NCBI GenBank assembly: GCA_027604705.1
Contig: JADHYV010000028.1
Location: 1 to 64,000 of the forward strand
Source of the DNA: Allomyces arbusculus
Taxonomy: Eukaryota > Blastocladiomycota > Blastocladiomycetes > Blastocladiales > Blastocladiaceae
Direction: 5' to 3'
DNA: 64,000 nucleotides
Shown here: in pieces, positions 1 through 11,307 of the stretch
Layout: each line of letters starts with the position of its first letter
Numbering within the stretch: position 1 is the stretch's first letter
Position numbers and translations under genes: made by a program
The notes under the pieces: model-generated
Databases searched by the model: none
Told to the model about the DNA's origin: nothing
The model's input: only the letters and a program-made list of their open reading frames with translations

Positions 1-2161
1 ATGGCCGTGGGCGATTTCACGGTGGTCGATGACCGCGACGCCAACGGGATTCCGATCAAGTACTTTGGCCCCAAGGCCCTGACACAGGAGAACCTGCTCA
101 AGGCGCTGGACACGACGCCCGGGATGATTGAGTGGCTCTCGGAGCGTGTTGGCACGCCGTTCCCATGGCCCAAGTACTTCCAGTTCACGGCCCCGTTCAT
201 TGGCGGTGCCATGGAAAACATTTCGCTCGTCTCTTGGGGCGACTTTATCGCCACGGACGACGTGAGCGCTCGCGACGAGAAGTTCTGGATCGACATTACC
301 AATATTCACGAAATGGCGCACACTTACTTCGGCGACATGACCGGCACGTCTTGCGCTCTTTTCTCCACCCAACGGTGGTCATTTTTGATGAAGCTGACTT
401 GTCTGTGTCCGATAGTCATCCGCTACTTTGAGCACGCGTGGCTCAAGGAGTCGTGGGCCACGTACATCGAGTCGGTCTGGGTCGAGGAGCAGTACGGCGC
501 GACGCCGCAGGAACGCCGCGACAACGCTCGTCTCTACCGTTTCACGGACCAGGAGCGGTACGTTTTCCGCCTTATTTGGCGCGCTCAATTTGCAACTCAT
601 CGCGGGTCGTTTTTTGAACAGGTACATCTCCGAGACGCAGCGCTACTTGCGCCCCGTAGTCTGCCGCAAGTACGACCACAGCTGGAGCATCTTTGACGCG
701 ACGACCTACCCAGGCGGTGGCGCACGGATCCACATGCTTCGCTCGTTGCTCGGCGATGAGGTCTTCTGGGCTGCCGTGGCCGCGTACCTGCAGCGTTACG
801 CTGGCAAGACGGTCGAGACTGAGGACTTCAAGCGTGTCATGGAAGAGTTCTCGGGTCTCAACCTGACGCAGTTCTTTGACCAGTGGTTCCACTCCAAGGG
901 CTACCCGACCTTCAAGGCCTCGTTCCAATACGACGCCGACCGCAAGGTCGCGGCGGTCACGATGGAGCAGACGCAGGCCGATTTGAAAAAGCGCGTGCCG
1001 CTGTTTGCCATGGACGTGGCCGTCGAGTTTGCCACGGCCGACGGCACCGTCTACCGCACGGTCGCGCAGTTCACGGGCGACAATGCGCGTGCGCAGGCGG
1101 CGATTGCTGTGCCGACCAAGCCGACGCGCGTCGAGATCGACCCGGACGGCCACCAGCTGTTTGGGTTTGACGAGGACTTCAAACCGAGCCAGGACATTCT
1201 TCTCGGCACGGCCAAGACCGGCCGCGACGCGGTTAATCGCATTCGCGCATACCGCACGCTCATCCAGGATGCTGACTTTGCGACGTTGCGCAAGATCCAC
1301 GCCGCAGCGATTGCTGAGCCCGTCCCCGGAGTGCGCAAGGAAATCGTGTTTGCGCTCGAGCCCTTCCGGCACGCGGCTGCTGTCGAGGTCCTCATCGACC
1401 TCGTGCGCCGCGAGACGGCCGACAGCGTCAAGGCCGAAATGTACAACGTTCTGCGGTTCAAGCACGCGCTGATCCGCCCCGTTGTCCTCGAGCTCCTGCA
1501 GCAAGACGACCTGACGTACATGCAGCGCGGCGCGCTTCTCCGCGCGCTGGCCGTGCAGCGCAACCCCGAGGATTGGGCCACGATTGCACCGTACTACGAG
1601 GACGCGTCGCTGCCGGACATTATGGACACGGTGCGCGCGGCGGCGCTCCTGGCGCTCAGCGAGTATCGCACGCCCGAGGCTGCGCGGTACTTGCTCGCAC
1701 AGGCGGCGATCTTGGTCAATGCCGACGTGCACGACCAGCTGCGTGGTGCCGTTTACTCGGCGCTCGCCAAGGTGGCGCCGTGGGTGGAGAAACCGCTGCG
1801 CTCGGCCATTATCGAGACGATTGCGCAGGCGCTCACGGACCGGTCCGCGACGGTGCGTCACAACCGTGCCCTCCCGGCGCTCACGAGCCTCGGCGAGGAG
1901 GCGTTGCCGTACACGGCTGCGATCGAGGCGTCGTTGCCGCTCTATGCGGAGCAGGACAAGGGTGACGTGCGCAAGGCTATCAACCGCATTCGCAAGGCTG
2001 GCGCGCCGCACGGGTCCAAGGCCGCGGCTCTGACGACTCGGATCGAGCAGCTTGAAAAGCTCGTGCGCAAGCTCGAGGCTAAGAACCTGACTTTTGAGGA
2101 CGAGCAGGCGCAGGCGAAGGAGACCGCGGCCAAGGAGAGTAAGGCCGAGGCTGATGAGTAG
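1..2161 (+). CDS. M1-family zinc aminopeptidase, 5'-partial, HEAT-like C-terminus
   Basis: The gene runs off the left edge, so the N-terminal beta domain is missing and the ATG at base 1 is probably internal. Exons are 1-343, 416-557 and 622-2161 (674 codons visible). The substrate motif GAMEN lies near residue 70. The zinc motif HEMAHTYFGD (HExxH) lies near residue 104, and the downstream WLKESWATY carries the third zinc-ligand Glu. The C-terminal half is helical and repetitive like the ERAP/HEAT domain of M1 enzymes, ending in a lysine- and glutamate-rich tail. M1 enzymes remove N-terminal residues from peptides. Intron 1 (344-415) only restores the conserved join if spliced at GC-AG; intron 2 (558-621) is GT-AG. 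The neighbour to the right is convergent. Confidence 0.88.
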
Positions 2162-2979
2162 GCAGAACTTTGCGTTTGTAGTGTCGATTTTGCTTCATAA
2201 TATTACCATCTAGACATGTCGATTTCTCCACCTGTTTGTTGTCTGAGGTACACACGGCTTATCGGTTGTGATCGATGCTGCTGGCCGCTTCGTTCGGTTT
2301 GAGCGTGGGCTGCTAGGCTCAAGTCACACCCGGCATGGCCGTCAGCGGTTCGCTCTATTCCTTTTCCCAGCTGGCCATCGCCTCGCCGCTTTGTTTCAGT
2401 CGCAATGGGACGCTCTTGATAAATGCCAATCGGGCAGGCAGCGTTGGAGTGACCTGGCCAGGCCCAACCATGGCGACCAAAACCTCATGACAACCCCTCA
2501 CATGATTCAAATCAATAACCGCGCCCTCTCACCTTTTAGGTGGCAGCTGGCCGCCTATTGATGCTCTTTGTTATCCTTCCGGCCCTCCTTCGGGGGGGCT
2601 TTTACTATCGCGGCCGAGGATGACCGAGTGTTTGAGAAGGTGTTCGGCAGACACCTCTAGTTCGCTAGGGTGCGTCTGACGCGAATACAGGCTCGCGCGT
2701 GCCGCTCCCAAACCACCTTGTTACTTGAAGTGCACGCAAACCTCATCAGAGGCGCCGAAAAATCTCTTTTGCTGGTTTTATTCTTCCGACGCACGTGTTA
2801 TGAGATGCTCTCAACGATCCGTCTTTCCCAGTTCTCTCTCCCGTCATCCGCGCGATCATTCTGTCCATCACGGGCTGCTCACGCCGTCTCAAATCGCCGA
2901 CGGCGCCTAAGCCCCACGTCTTGTTTGCTCAATCCACCGTTTGTGCAAGAAAGGAGAATAAATACATTAGTGCGATCAT
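2162..2979. other. intergenic region between convergent genes
   Basis: This 818-bp gap separates the aminopeptidase stop from the Trm82-like stop. Open frames here are short and overlap one another, with no recognisable domain. I see no RNA gene or mobile element. It should hold both 3' UTRs and terminators. Confidence 0.6.
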
Positions 2980-4434
2980 TCACTTGTGCTTGGGCTTCTT
3001 GCGCTTCGACCCGGCCTCATCCTCATCCTCGCCGTCCTTCTCCCACTCAAAGTCCTTGCGCAGCGTGTCGAACAGGTACAGGTCGCTCTCGGCAACCTGC
3101 AAGTCGCCAAAGCTCACGGCGACGCTCTCGGTTGCCGATCCCGACGCCTTCTACGAATGGCAAAAAATGCGTAGTGAGCCCAAGTGATCGCCACAACCAG
3201 GAGAACAGCAGTGTCCGTACCAGATCCACGACGCCGAGACCGCCCATGGCGCCGATCCACAACCGACCCGTCGTGTCGAACGCGGCCGAGAGGACCTGGC
3301 CCAGGTTGGCCGAAGTGGTCACGCGGCGGGCCAGGTCGAGCGTGCTCGTGGCCGGATTCCACCGGAACACGATCACGGCGTTGGTGCCCTCGACGACGGC
3401 GGCGATATGGTGGCCATGATGGACGACAGCGCGGACGGCAATGGTACCGTGCGAAGGCTATGCGCAAATCGAGCGTTAGATATGGGTCGCAACGCAAAAA
3501 GGGCACCCCGAAGCAAACACACCTCGACATACGCGCGCAAGTCGCCGCGCGCAAGTAGCTGGCCGGTCCGGTAGTCCCACAGAGCCACAAAGTCGTCGCC
3601 ACCAGCCGACGCGAGCAGCCGCTCGTTGTCAACGACGGTCAGGTGTGCGACAAACTGCGTGTGGCCAAGGCAGAAGGTTTCGATAATGTGGCCGGCCGGG
3701 AACCGCGACACGCGCACGTGCTCGTCGCGGTCACCCGTCACAATCAGCGAGTCCTGCGCCGCGAGCTTGGCGCACGTCACCATCGAGACGTGGCCGACGA
3801 TGATCGAACCGCCGTCGCCAGGCTTCTTGGACGGCGGGGTTGCAGGCTCGAGCGGGAAGCTAGGGCGCGCCGAACGTCAGACACGACCATCAGGTTCGTG
3901 GCGACGAGTGCAAATACGCACGTCCAGACATCGCCGTGCTTGTCGGCACACACCAGTGTCGTGTTGTCGCGGCTTACACACACCTCGACCATGCGCTTCT
4001 CGGCTACGCGCTCATTGGCCAACGCCCATGACGAGGGCCCAGTAGCCTGCTTCCAGACCTTGATCGTCTTGTCCTCGCCCGACGTGACAAAGAAGGTGCC
4101 GTCGGGGGAGAAGCACGCCGTGCGAATGGGACCAGTGTGTTTGTGCGCATCAAACTGCTCGGGTGCTGCGAGAACCTTGCGAGTACTGGTGATGGACACG
4201 ACGGTGGGGCAATTGGTCAGCCGGAGAATTCCAATATGGTAACCAAATTTGGCGCAGTTCGTTTTTGAACACAGCGCGCATCTCGAGAGCGCTTGCAATT
4301 GCGACTTTTTTTTTCCAGGCCGGGTCGCAAATCGATCATTACCTGCAGTCCAGGATGGCGAAAATGGGACCGCATACGGCAGCCACGACGGCGGACGCCG
4401 GGCTCGCGATAATCAGGCTGACGGGCTGCGGCAT
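2980..4434 (-). CDS. TRM82: tRNA (guanine-N7)-methyltransferase non-catalytic subunit, Trm82/WDR4-like
   Basis: This is a WD40 protein that partners Trm8/METTL1 to methylate G46 of tRNA. The family-diagnostic blade containing DRDEHVRVSRFPAG is followed by ETFCLGHTQFV and then ASAGGDDFVALWDY. An earlier blade has FSPDGTFFVTSGEDKTIKVW, and GHVSMVTC follows it. The tail is acidic then basic (EDEDE then KRKKPKHK). Exons on the minus strand are 4434-4343, 4185-3922, 3859-3523, 3457-3221 and 3150-2980, giving 366 aa against roughly 410-440 in animals and yeast. Introns 2-4 are 62-70 nt and well placed. Intron 1 (157 nt) is longer and less certain. The start was chosen at the ATG just before the first blade strand; an ATG at 4536 is in frame further upstream. 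Divergent from the kinesin gene. Confidence 0.88.
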
Positions 4435-4747
4435 GTTGCTGGTGATTGTGCTCGCTGACAACGACGTGCAAAGCGCCGTCAGGATCGTTACCGCTCGACG
4501 AATCCGCGAGCGGCGCAGGGATGTTGACGCAGTCATGTGCCTTCGCCTGACTGATCACTACGAGGTTTCAAGCCGCGAGACGTGCATATCAGGCTGCCAA
4601 CGCTGATCATACTACGATTTGCACCGCCGCCGGCCGCTGATCTCGCTCCAACATTCGACACCTGCAGCCACGATAACTTGCTGCAGCCCGCCCTCCTCGT
4701 GAGGTGGAGATGCTTTGCCTCTGCCAGACCCACCCAATTCTACGACC
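4435..4747. promoter_or_regulatory. shared divergent promoter region, Trm82-like / kinesin-9
   Basis: These 313 bp between two opposite-facing start codons must contain both promoters. I recognise no clear TATA box or named factor site. The size limits each promoter to a short interval. Confidence 0.45.
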
Positions 4748-7700
4748 ATGACCGACATGATGAATAACAAGCACGTCCGCGTCGTCGTGCGCACCCGACC
4801 AACAACCCGGTTTGCCAGCCAGGCCATTGAAATCATCCCCGACAAGAACGTATGATCATCAAGAATGAGCAGCCGCTTTTGCTTCTGGCTGTTTCAAGGC
4901 AGCTCCAGGCTCGTCGTCCTGAATTCAATTTGCGGCTGCCTCTCTCGCAATTTGCCATGACCACCGTCGCGACGCACACTCTGACTCAGCAAATGGCGGG
5001 TGTACTGATGATAGATTGTCAACATCCATGTCCCGAAACCCGAAGACGCAGGCTTTATCAACAACCAGCAGTCGGACTGGTCATTCAAATTTGACAAACT
5101 TCTCCACAATGCGAGCCAAGACGCAGTCTACGAAGAGTGCGGCACGCCGATTGTGCGGTCCTTGCTCGATGGGTACAATGGTCCGTCTCATCCCAGCCAA
5201 CACTGGTCCAATTGAATGGCGCTGACGCCACACGTCTCCGGCTATAGGCACACTGCTCGCGTACGGTACGCGGATACCGCCCCTCCCCCTCCCCTCGCGT
5301 ATCCGCGATGCATGCTCATATGCGCCTCGGCGGTCCGAACAGGCCAGACGGGCGCGGGCAAGACCTTCACCATGACGGGCGCGACGGAAAACTACCGGCA
5401 CCGCGGCGTGATTCCGCGCGCGATCAGCCAAGTCTTCAAAGAGATTCAGGCGCGGCCGCAGTACGCCTACATGATCCGTATCAGCTACCTGGAAATCTAT
5501 AACGAAAACATGATCGACCTGCTTGCGCCCGTCGGGCAGTCGGTCGACATGGCCGTTGTCGAGGACAAGAACGGTCCGCTCGATTCGTTTTGCTTGTTGT
5601 CGATGACATCCGCCCCCGTGCTCACTCGATTCGCGTAGGGTGCTATGTCAAGGGTCTCTCGCAAGTGATCGCGACCAACGAGGAAGAAGCACTGAACCTG
5701 CTCTTTGAGGGCGAAACGGCACGATCCGTCGGCGACCATGCGCTGAACCGCACCAGTTCCCGGTCGCACACCGTCTTTACAATCCATCTCGAGTCCAAGA
5801 GCCGCGTCGACAGTTCCGACGACGTGATTTTCTCCAAGCTCAACCTGGTCGACTTGGCGGGTAGTGAGCGGCTCGCCAAGACGGCGTCGAGCGGCAAGAC
5901 GCTCAAGGAGGCCATGTTCATCAACAAGTCGCTCACGTTTCTCGAGCAGGTGATTATTGCGCTCGCCGACAAGAAGCGCGACCATGTGCCGTACCGCCAG
6001 TCGCGGTTGACGAATGTGTTGCGCGATTCGCTCGGTACGCGTTAGCGCTGGGTGCGATTTTCTGATTGTCGGGACTCTCGCTGACTCGCCGTCGTTTCCG
6101 GATTGTAGGCGGCAACTGCAACACCCTCATGATCGCTAACATTTGGGGCGAAGCCGATCATCTCGAGGAAACAATCAGCACGCTGCGGTTCGCGACGCGC
6201 ATGAGCTGCGTGACCAACGAGCCCGTCGTTAACGTGCAATACGATCCAATGGTCCGGTCGTCCGCGCGGCTCCCTCCTCTCGCTCCATCAACTCCATCCC
6301 GCTCTGACATCCCCTTGCTCCTCCCGCTAGACGCTCGTCAAGAAACAAGAGCGCGAAATCAAGGAACTGCGGCAAGAACTCGCCATGTACGACACATTGA
6401 TCGGGCGCAGCCACGTGCAGTACGAACCCTTCACCGACGGTCAAAAAGTCGAGCTCGCCAAACGCGTGCGTGCGTGGCTCGACGGCACCGACGATGAGAT
6501 TGAGATAGTGACGCTGCGGCAAGTCAAGGAAATCATGAATGTGTTTAAGGGCATGTATTTGCAGTGGGCGCAGGGCGGCGACCGGTGCGAGCTGCCGAAA
6601 GCAGGTGGTGCCGCGGGGCCCGCGGCGGCGGGTGGGATGGAGCGCGATATTTCGGCGGCGCTCGAGGAGGAGGATGGGGTGGGGGAGACGGAGGGGATGG
6701 GGTTCAGTATTGGCGTGGTACATGCAGAGTCTCTGGTTCGCGGGCGCGCGGCGGCGCTGGATACTGATTGGAATGCTCTCGTGTAGGCACCCGTCAGCGG
6801 CCCGAACGGCCGACGTAAAGTGATCAACAGGAAGGCCCTGCCCGCCGCGAAAAAGGAACCGTTTGTTCCGAACGCCGCGTCGCGCCAATCGAGCACGAGC
6901 TTTGCTTACGGTAGTTCGCCGGCTCCGACTATGGGTACCACTGGGTCGGGTGGGGACGACTTGAGCCATTCCCCCGGTGGGAGCCCCGAGGTCCAGGGTG
7001 CGTCGCGAGTCGGGGAGCAAGCCGGCATGGGTCAAGTCGGCATCCCGGCACTGCAGCCGCTTCCGCCGATCCCAGCACGGGCCAAGCCCGACCGCAACGA
7101 GGAGTTTGAGACGTTCAAGCGCGGGCCGGGCAAGGATCTCGCGCAGGCGTTGATTGAGAACAAGCGTGCGTATCCTCCACCTCGTCCACCTGTGTCTCGA
7201 CCTCTCTCTCTCTCACTCGCTGCTTTCTCCTCCACTCAGGTATTCTCCGCGACAAGAAACGCGCGCTCGTCGACCTCACCGCGCGCGTGACCACGCTCAA
7301 GGCCTCCATCACTGATCTCAAGACCACCATTGCGCGCGACCGCGACCAGGCGCTGCAAGCCGACACTGAGCACGACCCGGCGCTCTACTCGGCGCCGATC
7401 CCGGCCGACGTGCAGGCCAAGCTCGACTCCCTCGCGACGCTCAAGGCGGACGCCAAACGACACCTCGAGGCCATGGCACAGACTAAGTCGGAACTCGAGT
7501 ACGCGGCGCGCGTCGTCGACACGTGCCGCGAACGGCTCGTGTGCGAGTTTGATGCGTGGTACTTGCAAGTGTATTGCGATGCACCAGCGCCGGCGGTTGT
7601 GGGGGAGGCGCGGCCGACGTCTGCAGCAGGACGGCGGGCTGCTGCGGCAGTGGCGGCGACGGCGGTTGCGGGGATGACGACGGATGCGAGTGTGGCGGAC

Positions 7701-7838
7701 CCACTCGACTTGGCCGAGCAGTTTGACCAGATGCTCAACGATAAGTTGATGGAGGATCCGGCGTCGTACTCGTACTATGCAGCGTTGAAGCGCCGGCAGC
7801 GGCGCGGGGCCAAGCCGCAAGCGAGGACGCTGATGTGA
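4748..7838 (+). CDS. KIF9: kinesin-9 family motor, KIF9-like
   Basis: Nine exons: 4748-4849, 5015-5180, 5248-5265, 5343-5573, 5639-6034, 6109-6251, 6331-6717, 6787-7165 and 7240-7838. They encode 806 aa; human KIF9 is about 790. The N-terminal motor (about residues 8-370) has the P-loop GQTGAGKT, switch I NRTSSRSH and switch II VDLAGSE. The stretch GATENYRHRG is typical of KIF9. The C-terminal part keeps family blocks, ending with a coiled coil and CRERLVCEFDAWY. Kinesin-9 motors work in the axoneme central apparatus and intraflagellar traffic, so this gene implies a flagellated zoospore. Exon 3 is only 18 nt and supplies GTLLAYG ahead of the P-loop. Introns 2-8 are 65-79 nt; intron 1 is 165 nt. 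Confidence 0.93.
5248..5265 (+). other. KIF9: 18-nt microexon of the kinesin-9 gene
   Basis: This segment is flanked by CTATAG on the left and GTACGC on the right. It joins in phase with both neighbours and fills the invariant motor strand (GTLLAYG) leading into GQTGAGKT. Skipping it removes exactly six codons, keeps the frame and would break the nucleotide pocket. Confidence 0.85.
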
Positions 7839-8065
7839 TTCGAGGGGGTGGAGAGACTGGACGAGAGAGATCAGAGACTGAAATGCAAAGGAAGAGACGG
7901 TTGAAATGTGCTCTGGTGACAATGCCATTCCATTACAAAAGACCTCGTGGAATCCGAACAAGAAGTTGGGGAAGAAAGAAAAAAACCGATGAAGCCAGAC
8001 CAAAAAAAGAAAGCGAGCGCGCCCACGACAAAAAAGCAACAATCAACGACAGCAATGCACGACTT
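7839..8065. terminator. convergent 3' gap between kinesin-9 and CCT6
   Basis: These 227 bp separate two stop codons facing each other. The sequence is purine-rich on the plus strand, with A-rich patches near 7975-8040. It must contain both transcript ends; I cannot place the cleavage sites. Confidence 0.4.
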
Positions 8066-9808
8066 TTACTGGTCAATCGGCCCCTGCGACTTGAGCGACG
8101 CCCGACCGGCGCGCATCATTTCGTCGACGAGCAACAGGTTGGACGCAATGACGGCAATCGAGTGAAGCATGTGCCGCTGGACGCGGTAGTTGTCGAGCAC
8201 GCCCTCCGAGACTGGGTCCATGGGCTCACCGGTCTTCAAGTCGACACCAACAACGTGGCCCGCGGCGTGCTCGTCCTGCAGCTCCACGAGCACGTCCTGC
8301 GCGTCGAGACCGGCGTTCATGGCGAGGACCTTCGGGATCACAAGCATTGCGTCGGCAAATGCCTGAATACCAAACTTGGCGCGGCCCTTGACCGCGTCCT
8401 TGTACTTGAGCAAGTGGCGGTGGAGGGCGACTTGGAACGCGCCCGCACCGGGGATCACGCACGTGTCCTCAATGGCGTTCTTGACGGCACGGAGACCATC
8501 GCGCACGGCGTCGTTGATTTGCGCGAGCGTGTGCGCGTTCGGGCCCTTGATCAAGATCGTGCACGACGCCGGGTTCTGCACTTCCTCGACGAACGTGTAC
8601 TTTTCCTCGCCGAGCACGTGCTCGTAGACGAGCCCGGCGTACCCGAGCACGTCCTTCGTCAAGTCATCGACCGAGTTTTGGGCGACGCCACCGCAAACGA
8701 GCTGCAGGCGCTCCATGTTGCGGCGCTTGGCGCGGCGCAGCGCAAGAATGCCGTTCTTTTGCAGGACGTCGAGCGAGAGCGGGTCGATACCCTTCTGGTT
8801 GATGACGACGAACCCCTTGTCGGTGCCGTCGCAAACGCTCTTCTTGAATTCAACGAGCTTCTTGAGCCGGTTGTCGATGAACCGGCGCTCCGACTCGACG
8901 AGCTTCTCGCGCTGCTCGGCCGACGAGTAGAAAAAACTCGAGTTGACCTCGGTCTTTTCGTACTCGAGCGAGACGTTGAGCGTGAGAATGTAGGCGTTTT
9001 TGACGCGCTTGGGCATATCCGGGTGCCGCGCGCCATGGTCGAGGACGAGACCCTTGACGAACCGCGTGTCCATATCGGTGCGGTGCATCATCTTCATGAT
9101 TTCAATCATGTAGAGGTCGATGGGCTTGCCCTCGCGATGGATCGTGAGCACGGCATCGACGACAGCTTCGGTCAGGCTATCGGCGAGGTCGGCGTGCACC
9201 TTGGTGCGCAGCGCGGTGCGCGCCACGTCGCACAGGAGCGACCGGTCGACCTTCTTGGTGAGCTTGAACGACTCGAGGAACTATTCCCGAACCGATGAAC
9301 GTGAGCATTCTGCGGTCGAGTATCGAAGACGAAGTGCAAGAAAAACACACCTGCAGCGACTCCTTCTTAGCGAGTTCAAAGCCCTCGGTGAGGACGCGCG
9401 GGTGCAGGCCCTCGGAAATGTAGCGCTCGGCCTGCTTGAGTAGTTCGCCGACGAGCAAGACAATCGAGGTGGTACCGTCGCCCGTGATCTCGTCCTGCGC
9501 GGTGGCCGCGCGCGCAATCATGGTGGCGGTCGGGTTTTGGATCTGCATTTCACTCAACAGGACCTTGCCGTCCTTGGTGAGCTTGATCTGGCCCGAGCCG
9601 TCGACGAGCCTGAACGTGCATAAGAAGAGGAGCGTCAGCTCAGGAACAGCGGCCCCACACGGTCGAACAAACAGCAACGACCGTACATCTTGATGGTGCC
9701 GCGCGGACCAAGGTTGGACCGCAGCACGTCCTGCAGACCAAGCGCCGCGTGGATGTTGATCTTGAGGGCCTGGCCGCGGCGCGCGACCTCCGAGTTGGGG
9801 TTGACCAT
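8066..9808 (-). CDS. CCT6: T-complex protein 1 subunit zeta (CCT6)
   Basis: This is a group II chaperonin subunit, one of eight in the cytosolic ring that folds actin and tubulin with ATP. Exons on the minus strand are 9808-9687, 9609-9351 and 9280-8066, giving 531 aa, the usual CCT length. The N-terminus reads [17 protein letters not shown]. The apical signature GPRGTIKM follows, then [13 protein letters not shown] and the ATP-binding GDGTTSIV. Zeta-like stretches such as [15 protein letters not shown] lie in the apical domain. The C-terminal equatorial part has IPGAGAFQ. Introns are 77 and 70 nt. Convergent with the kinesin gene, divergent from UGP1. Confidence 0.95.
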
Positions 9809-11307
9809 TTGCACGGCAGATGACGCGGACCTGCGCGCGCGGAACGGAACACATGGCGGGTCGAGCGCAGCGAAGAGTTGGGATAGACGCGGAGTGGGAT
9901 CACGGTCGGTCAGCGTATTGACCACTGGTCCCACGAACGGTACGGCGACGACATGGCCACAGCAAAAGCGCGACGTCGCAGTCACGGCAGAGCGTGTGCG
10001 CGCGCGTGCAGCAATGTCGCTCGCCGTCGCCTGTGGTTGGTCGGGATTGGCGGCGCGCGTACATGGTGGCGGAATTGGTGGGGAGTCGAGAGGGCAGGAC
10101 GACAGGATCAGAGGAGTGGCGGCGGCGCGAGGTTGGTGCCGGGTGGAGAATGCGGGCGGTCGAGGGCGGACGACGGGAGCGGTAGCGGCAGCCGGATCAA
10201 GTTGCAGCAGCAGGAGTCTGTCGACGAAGGGGTGGTCGAAGTCGAGGTCGTCGTCGTCGCCGCCGCTTTGGTCCGACGCGCCTGGTGGTCGGCCGGCTCG
10301 CGGCGCGCTCTGGCGATCTCGTCGCTCTGGCGCGCACTTCGCAGTGCTTCGAGGTACTGCACGTGCGAGCACGTGTCTCGCGCCGTGCGGTGAAAACCTG
10401 ATTTGCTCCAGAAACCGCGTCTTGTCTCGCACGCACACCTGGCGCACATCCTCACGCAACCGCACCACCCACCGCCGCGGCGGCAAACGCCTGGCCACGC
10501 GCGCCGTGATGCAGTGATGGCAGCTGGAGACTGCCGCCCGTCGCCACCGCGCGCGTCTTCTGCTGCAGGCCGCGGGTGCCTTAGAGCTCTGCTCGTGCCG
10601 ATGGTGCAGCAGCGCGCGGCCAAGCTCTCTCACTGACAAGCCGGCCGTGCGCAACCGCGACTCGAAAGTGGCGCCACCCTGTCCCTCCCAGCTCGCCCGA
10701 GCTCGTTAGCGCTGTCGCCCGCGAAAGCACGCGCAAATGAACCGGGCGGGCGTGTTTTCTGCGCCCTGCAGCGTGAATCGCTCGTGCACATGGCATGGTG
10801 GCCGACGACGGCCGCCGGCACGTGTGGGTCCGTCTCGCAGGTGCCGCCGACGCGCCGAGGCTCGTTGGTGGGCGTGATCCACGGCGGCGCGGCAACGACA
10901 GGCCAACACGCCTGCCCGTTGGCAAACCGTGTCGCGGCCAACATTGGACGCACCTTTTGGCCTGCTGCCCGACTCGCACACGCGCCGAATCCTGGTGCGC
11001 CCCGGCTGGTCCCGCGCGCCGGCCCGCCTCCCACGCTCAAAGCAACTCCCGGTTCGCTGCGCGTGCGCACACGGCCGCCGATCCCTATAAAAGCCAACCC
11101 ACGCGCTCGCCCGCGTTCTGCTTCTTCTCTCCATCACGGTCCTCCATCAACCGTGCCTGCTGCTGCCCGGCCGACCTGCGACGCGTCCCGCTCCGCTCCG
11201 CGTTCCAGCACCAGCAACGCGTCGGATCCGCTCGCTGCACGCGCGCTGCCACCCCATCCACCCGCTCCGCACCTGCACCTTCACCACCACCGTCCCCGCG
11301 CTCCACC
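9809..11307. promoter_or_regulatory. 1.5-kb divergent intergenic region, CCT6 / UGP1
   Basis: The region lies between two divergent start codons. Open frames in it are GC-rich shadows without recognisable domains. The only clear element is a TATA box near the UGP1 end (listed separately). A 5' UTR intron of CCT6 could also lie here, but I cannot show one. Confidence 0.4.
11086..11093 (+). promoter_or_regulatory. TATA box upstream of UGP1
   Basis: The sequence TATAAAAG stands out in a GC-rich promoter, 222 bp before the UGP1 ATG. A pyrimidine-rich stretch follows, suitable for a transcription start and 5' leader. This is the clearest core promoter element I noticed in the window. Confidence 0.6.

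Noticed and set aside
428-2011. Long minus-strand open frames opposite the aminopeptidase and many other genes
   Set aside because: They are GC-driven mirror frames of real exons, Arg-rich, with no conserved motifs.
7835-9298. A 487-codon plus-strand frame opposite CCT6
   Set aside because: It mirrors the CCT6 third exon codon by codon and has no domain of its own.
9635-10654. A 339-codon minus-strand frame covering the CCT6 first exon and upstream DNA
   Set aside because: Only its last 40 or so codons match CCT6. The upstream part is Arg/Ala/Pro-rich without homology and is preceded by a normal ATG for CCT6.
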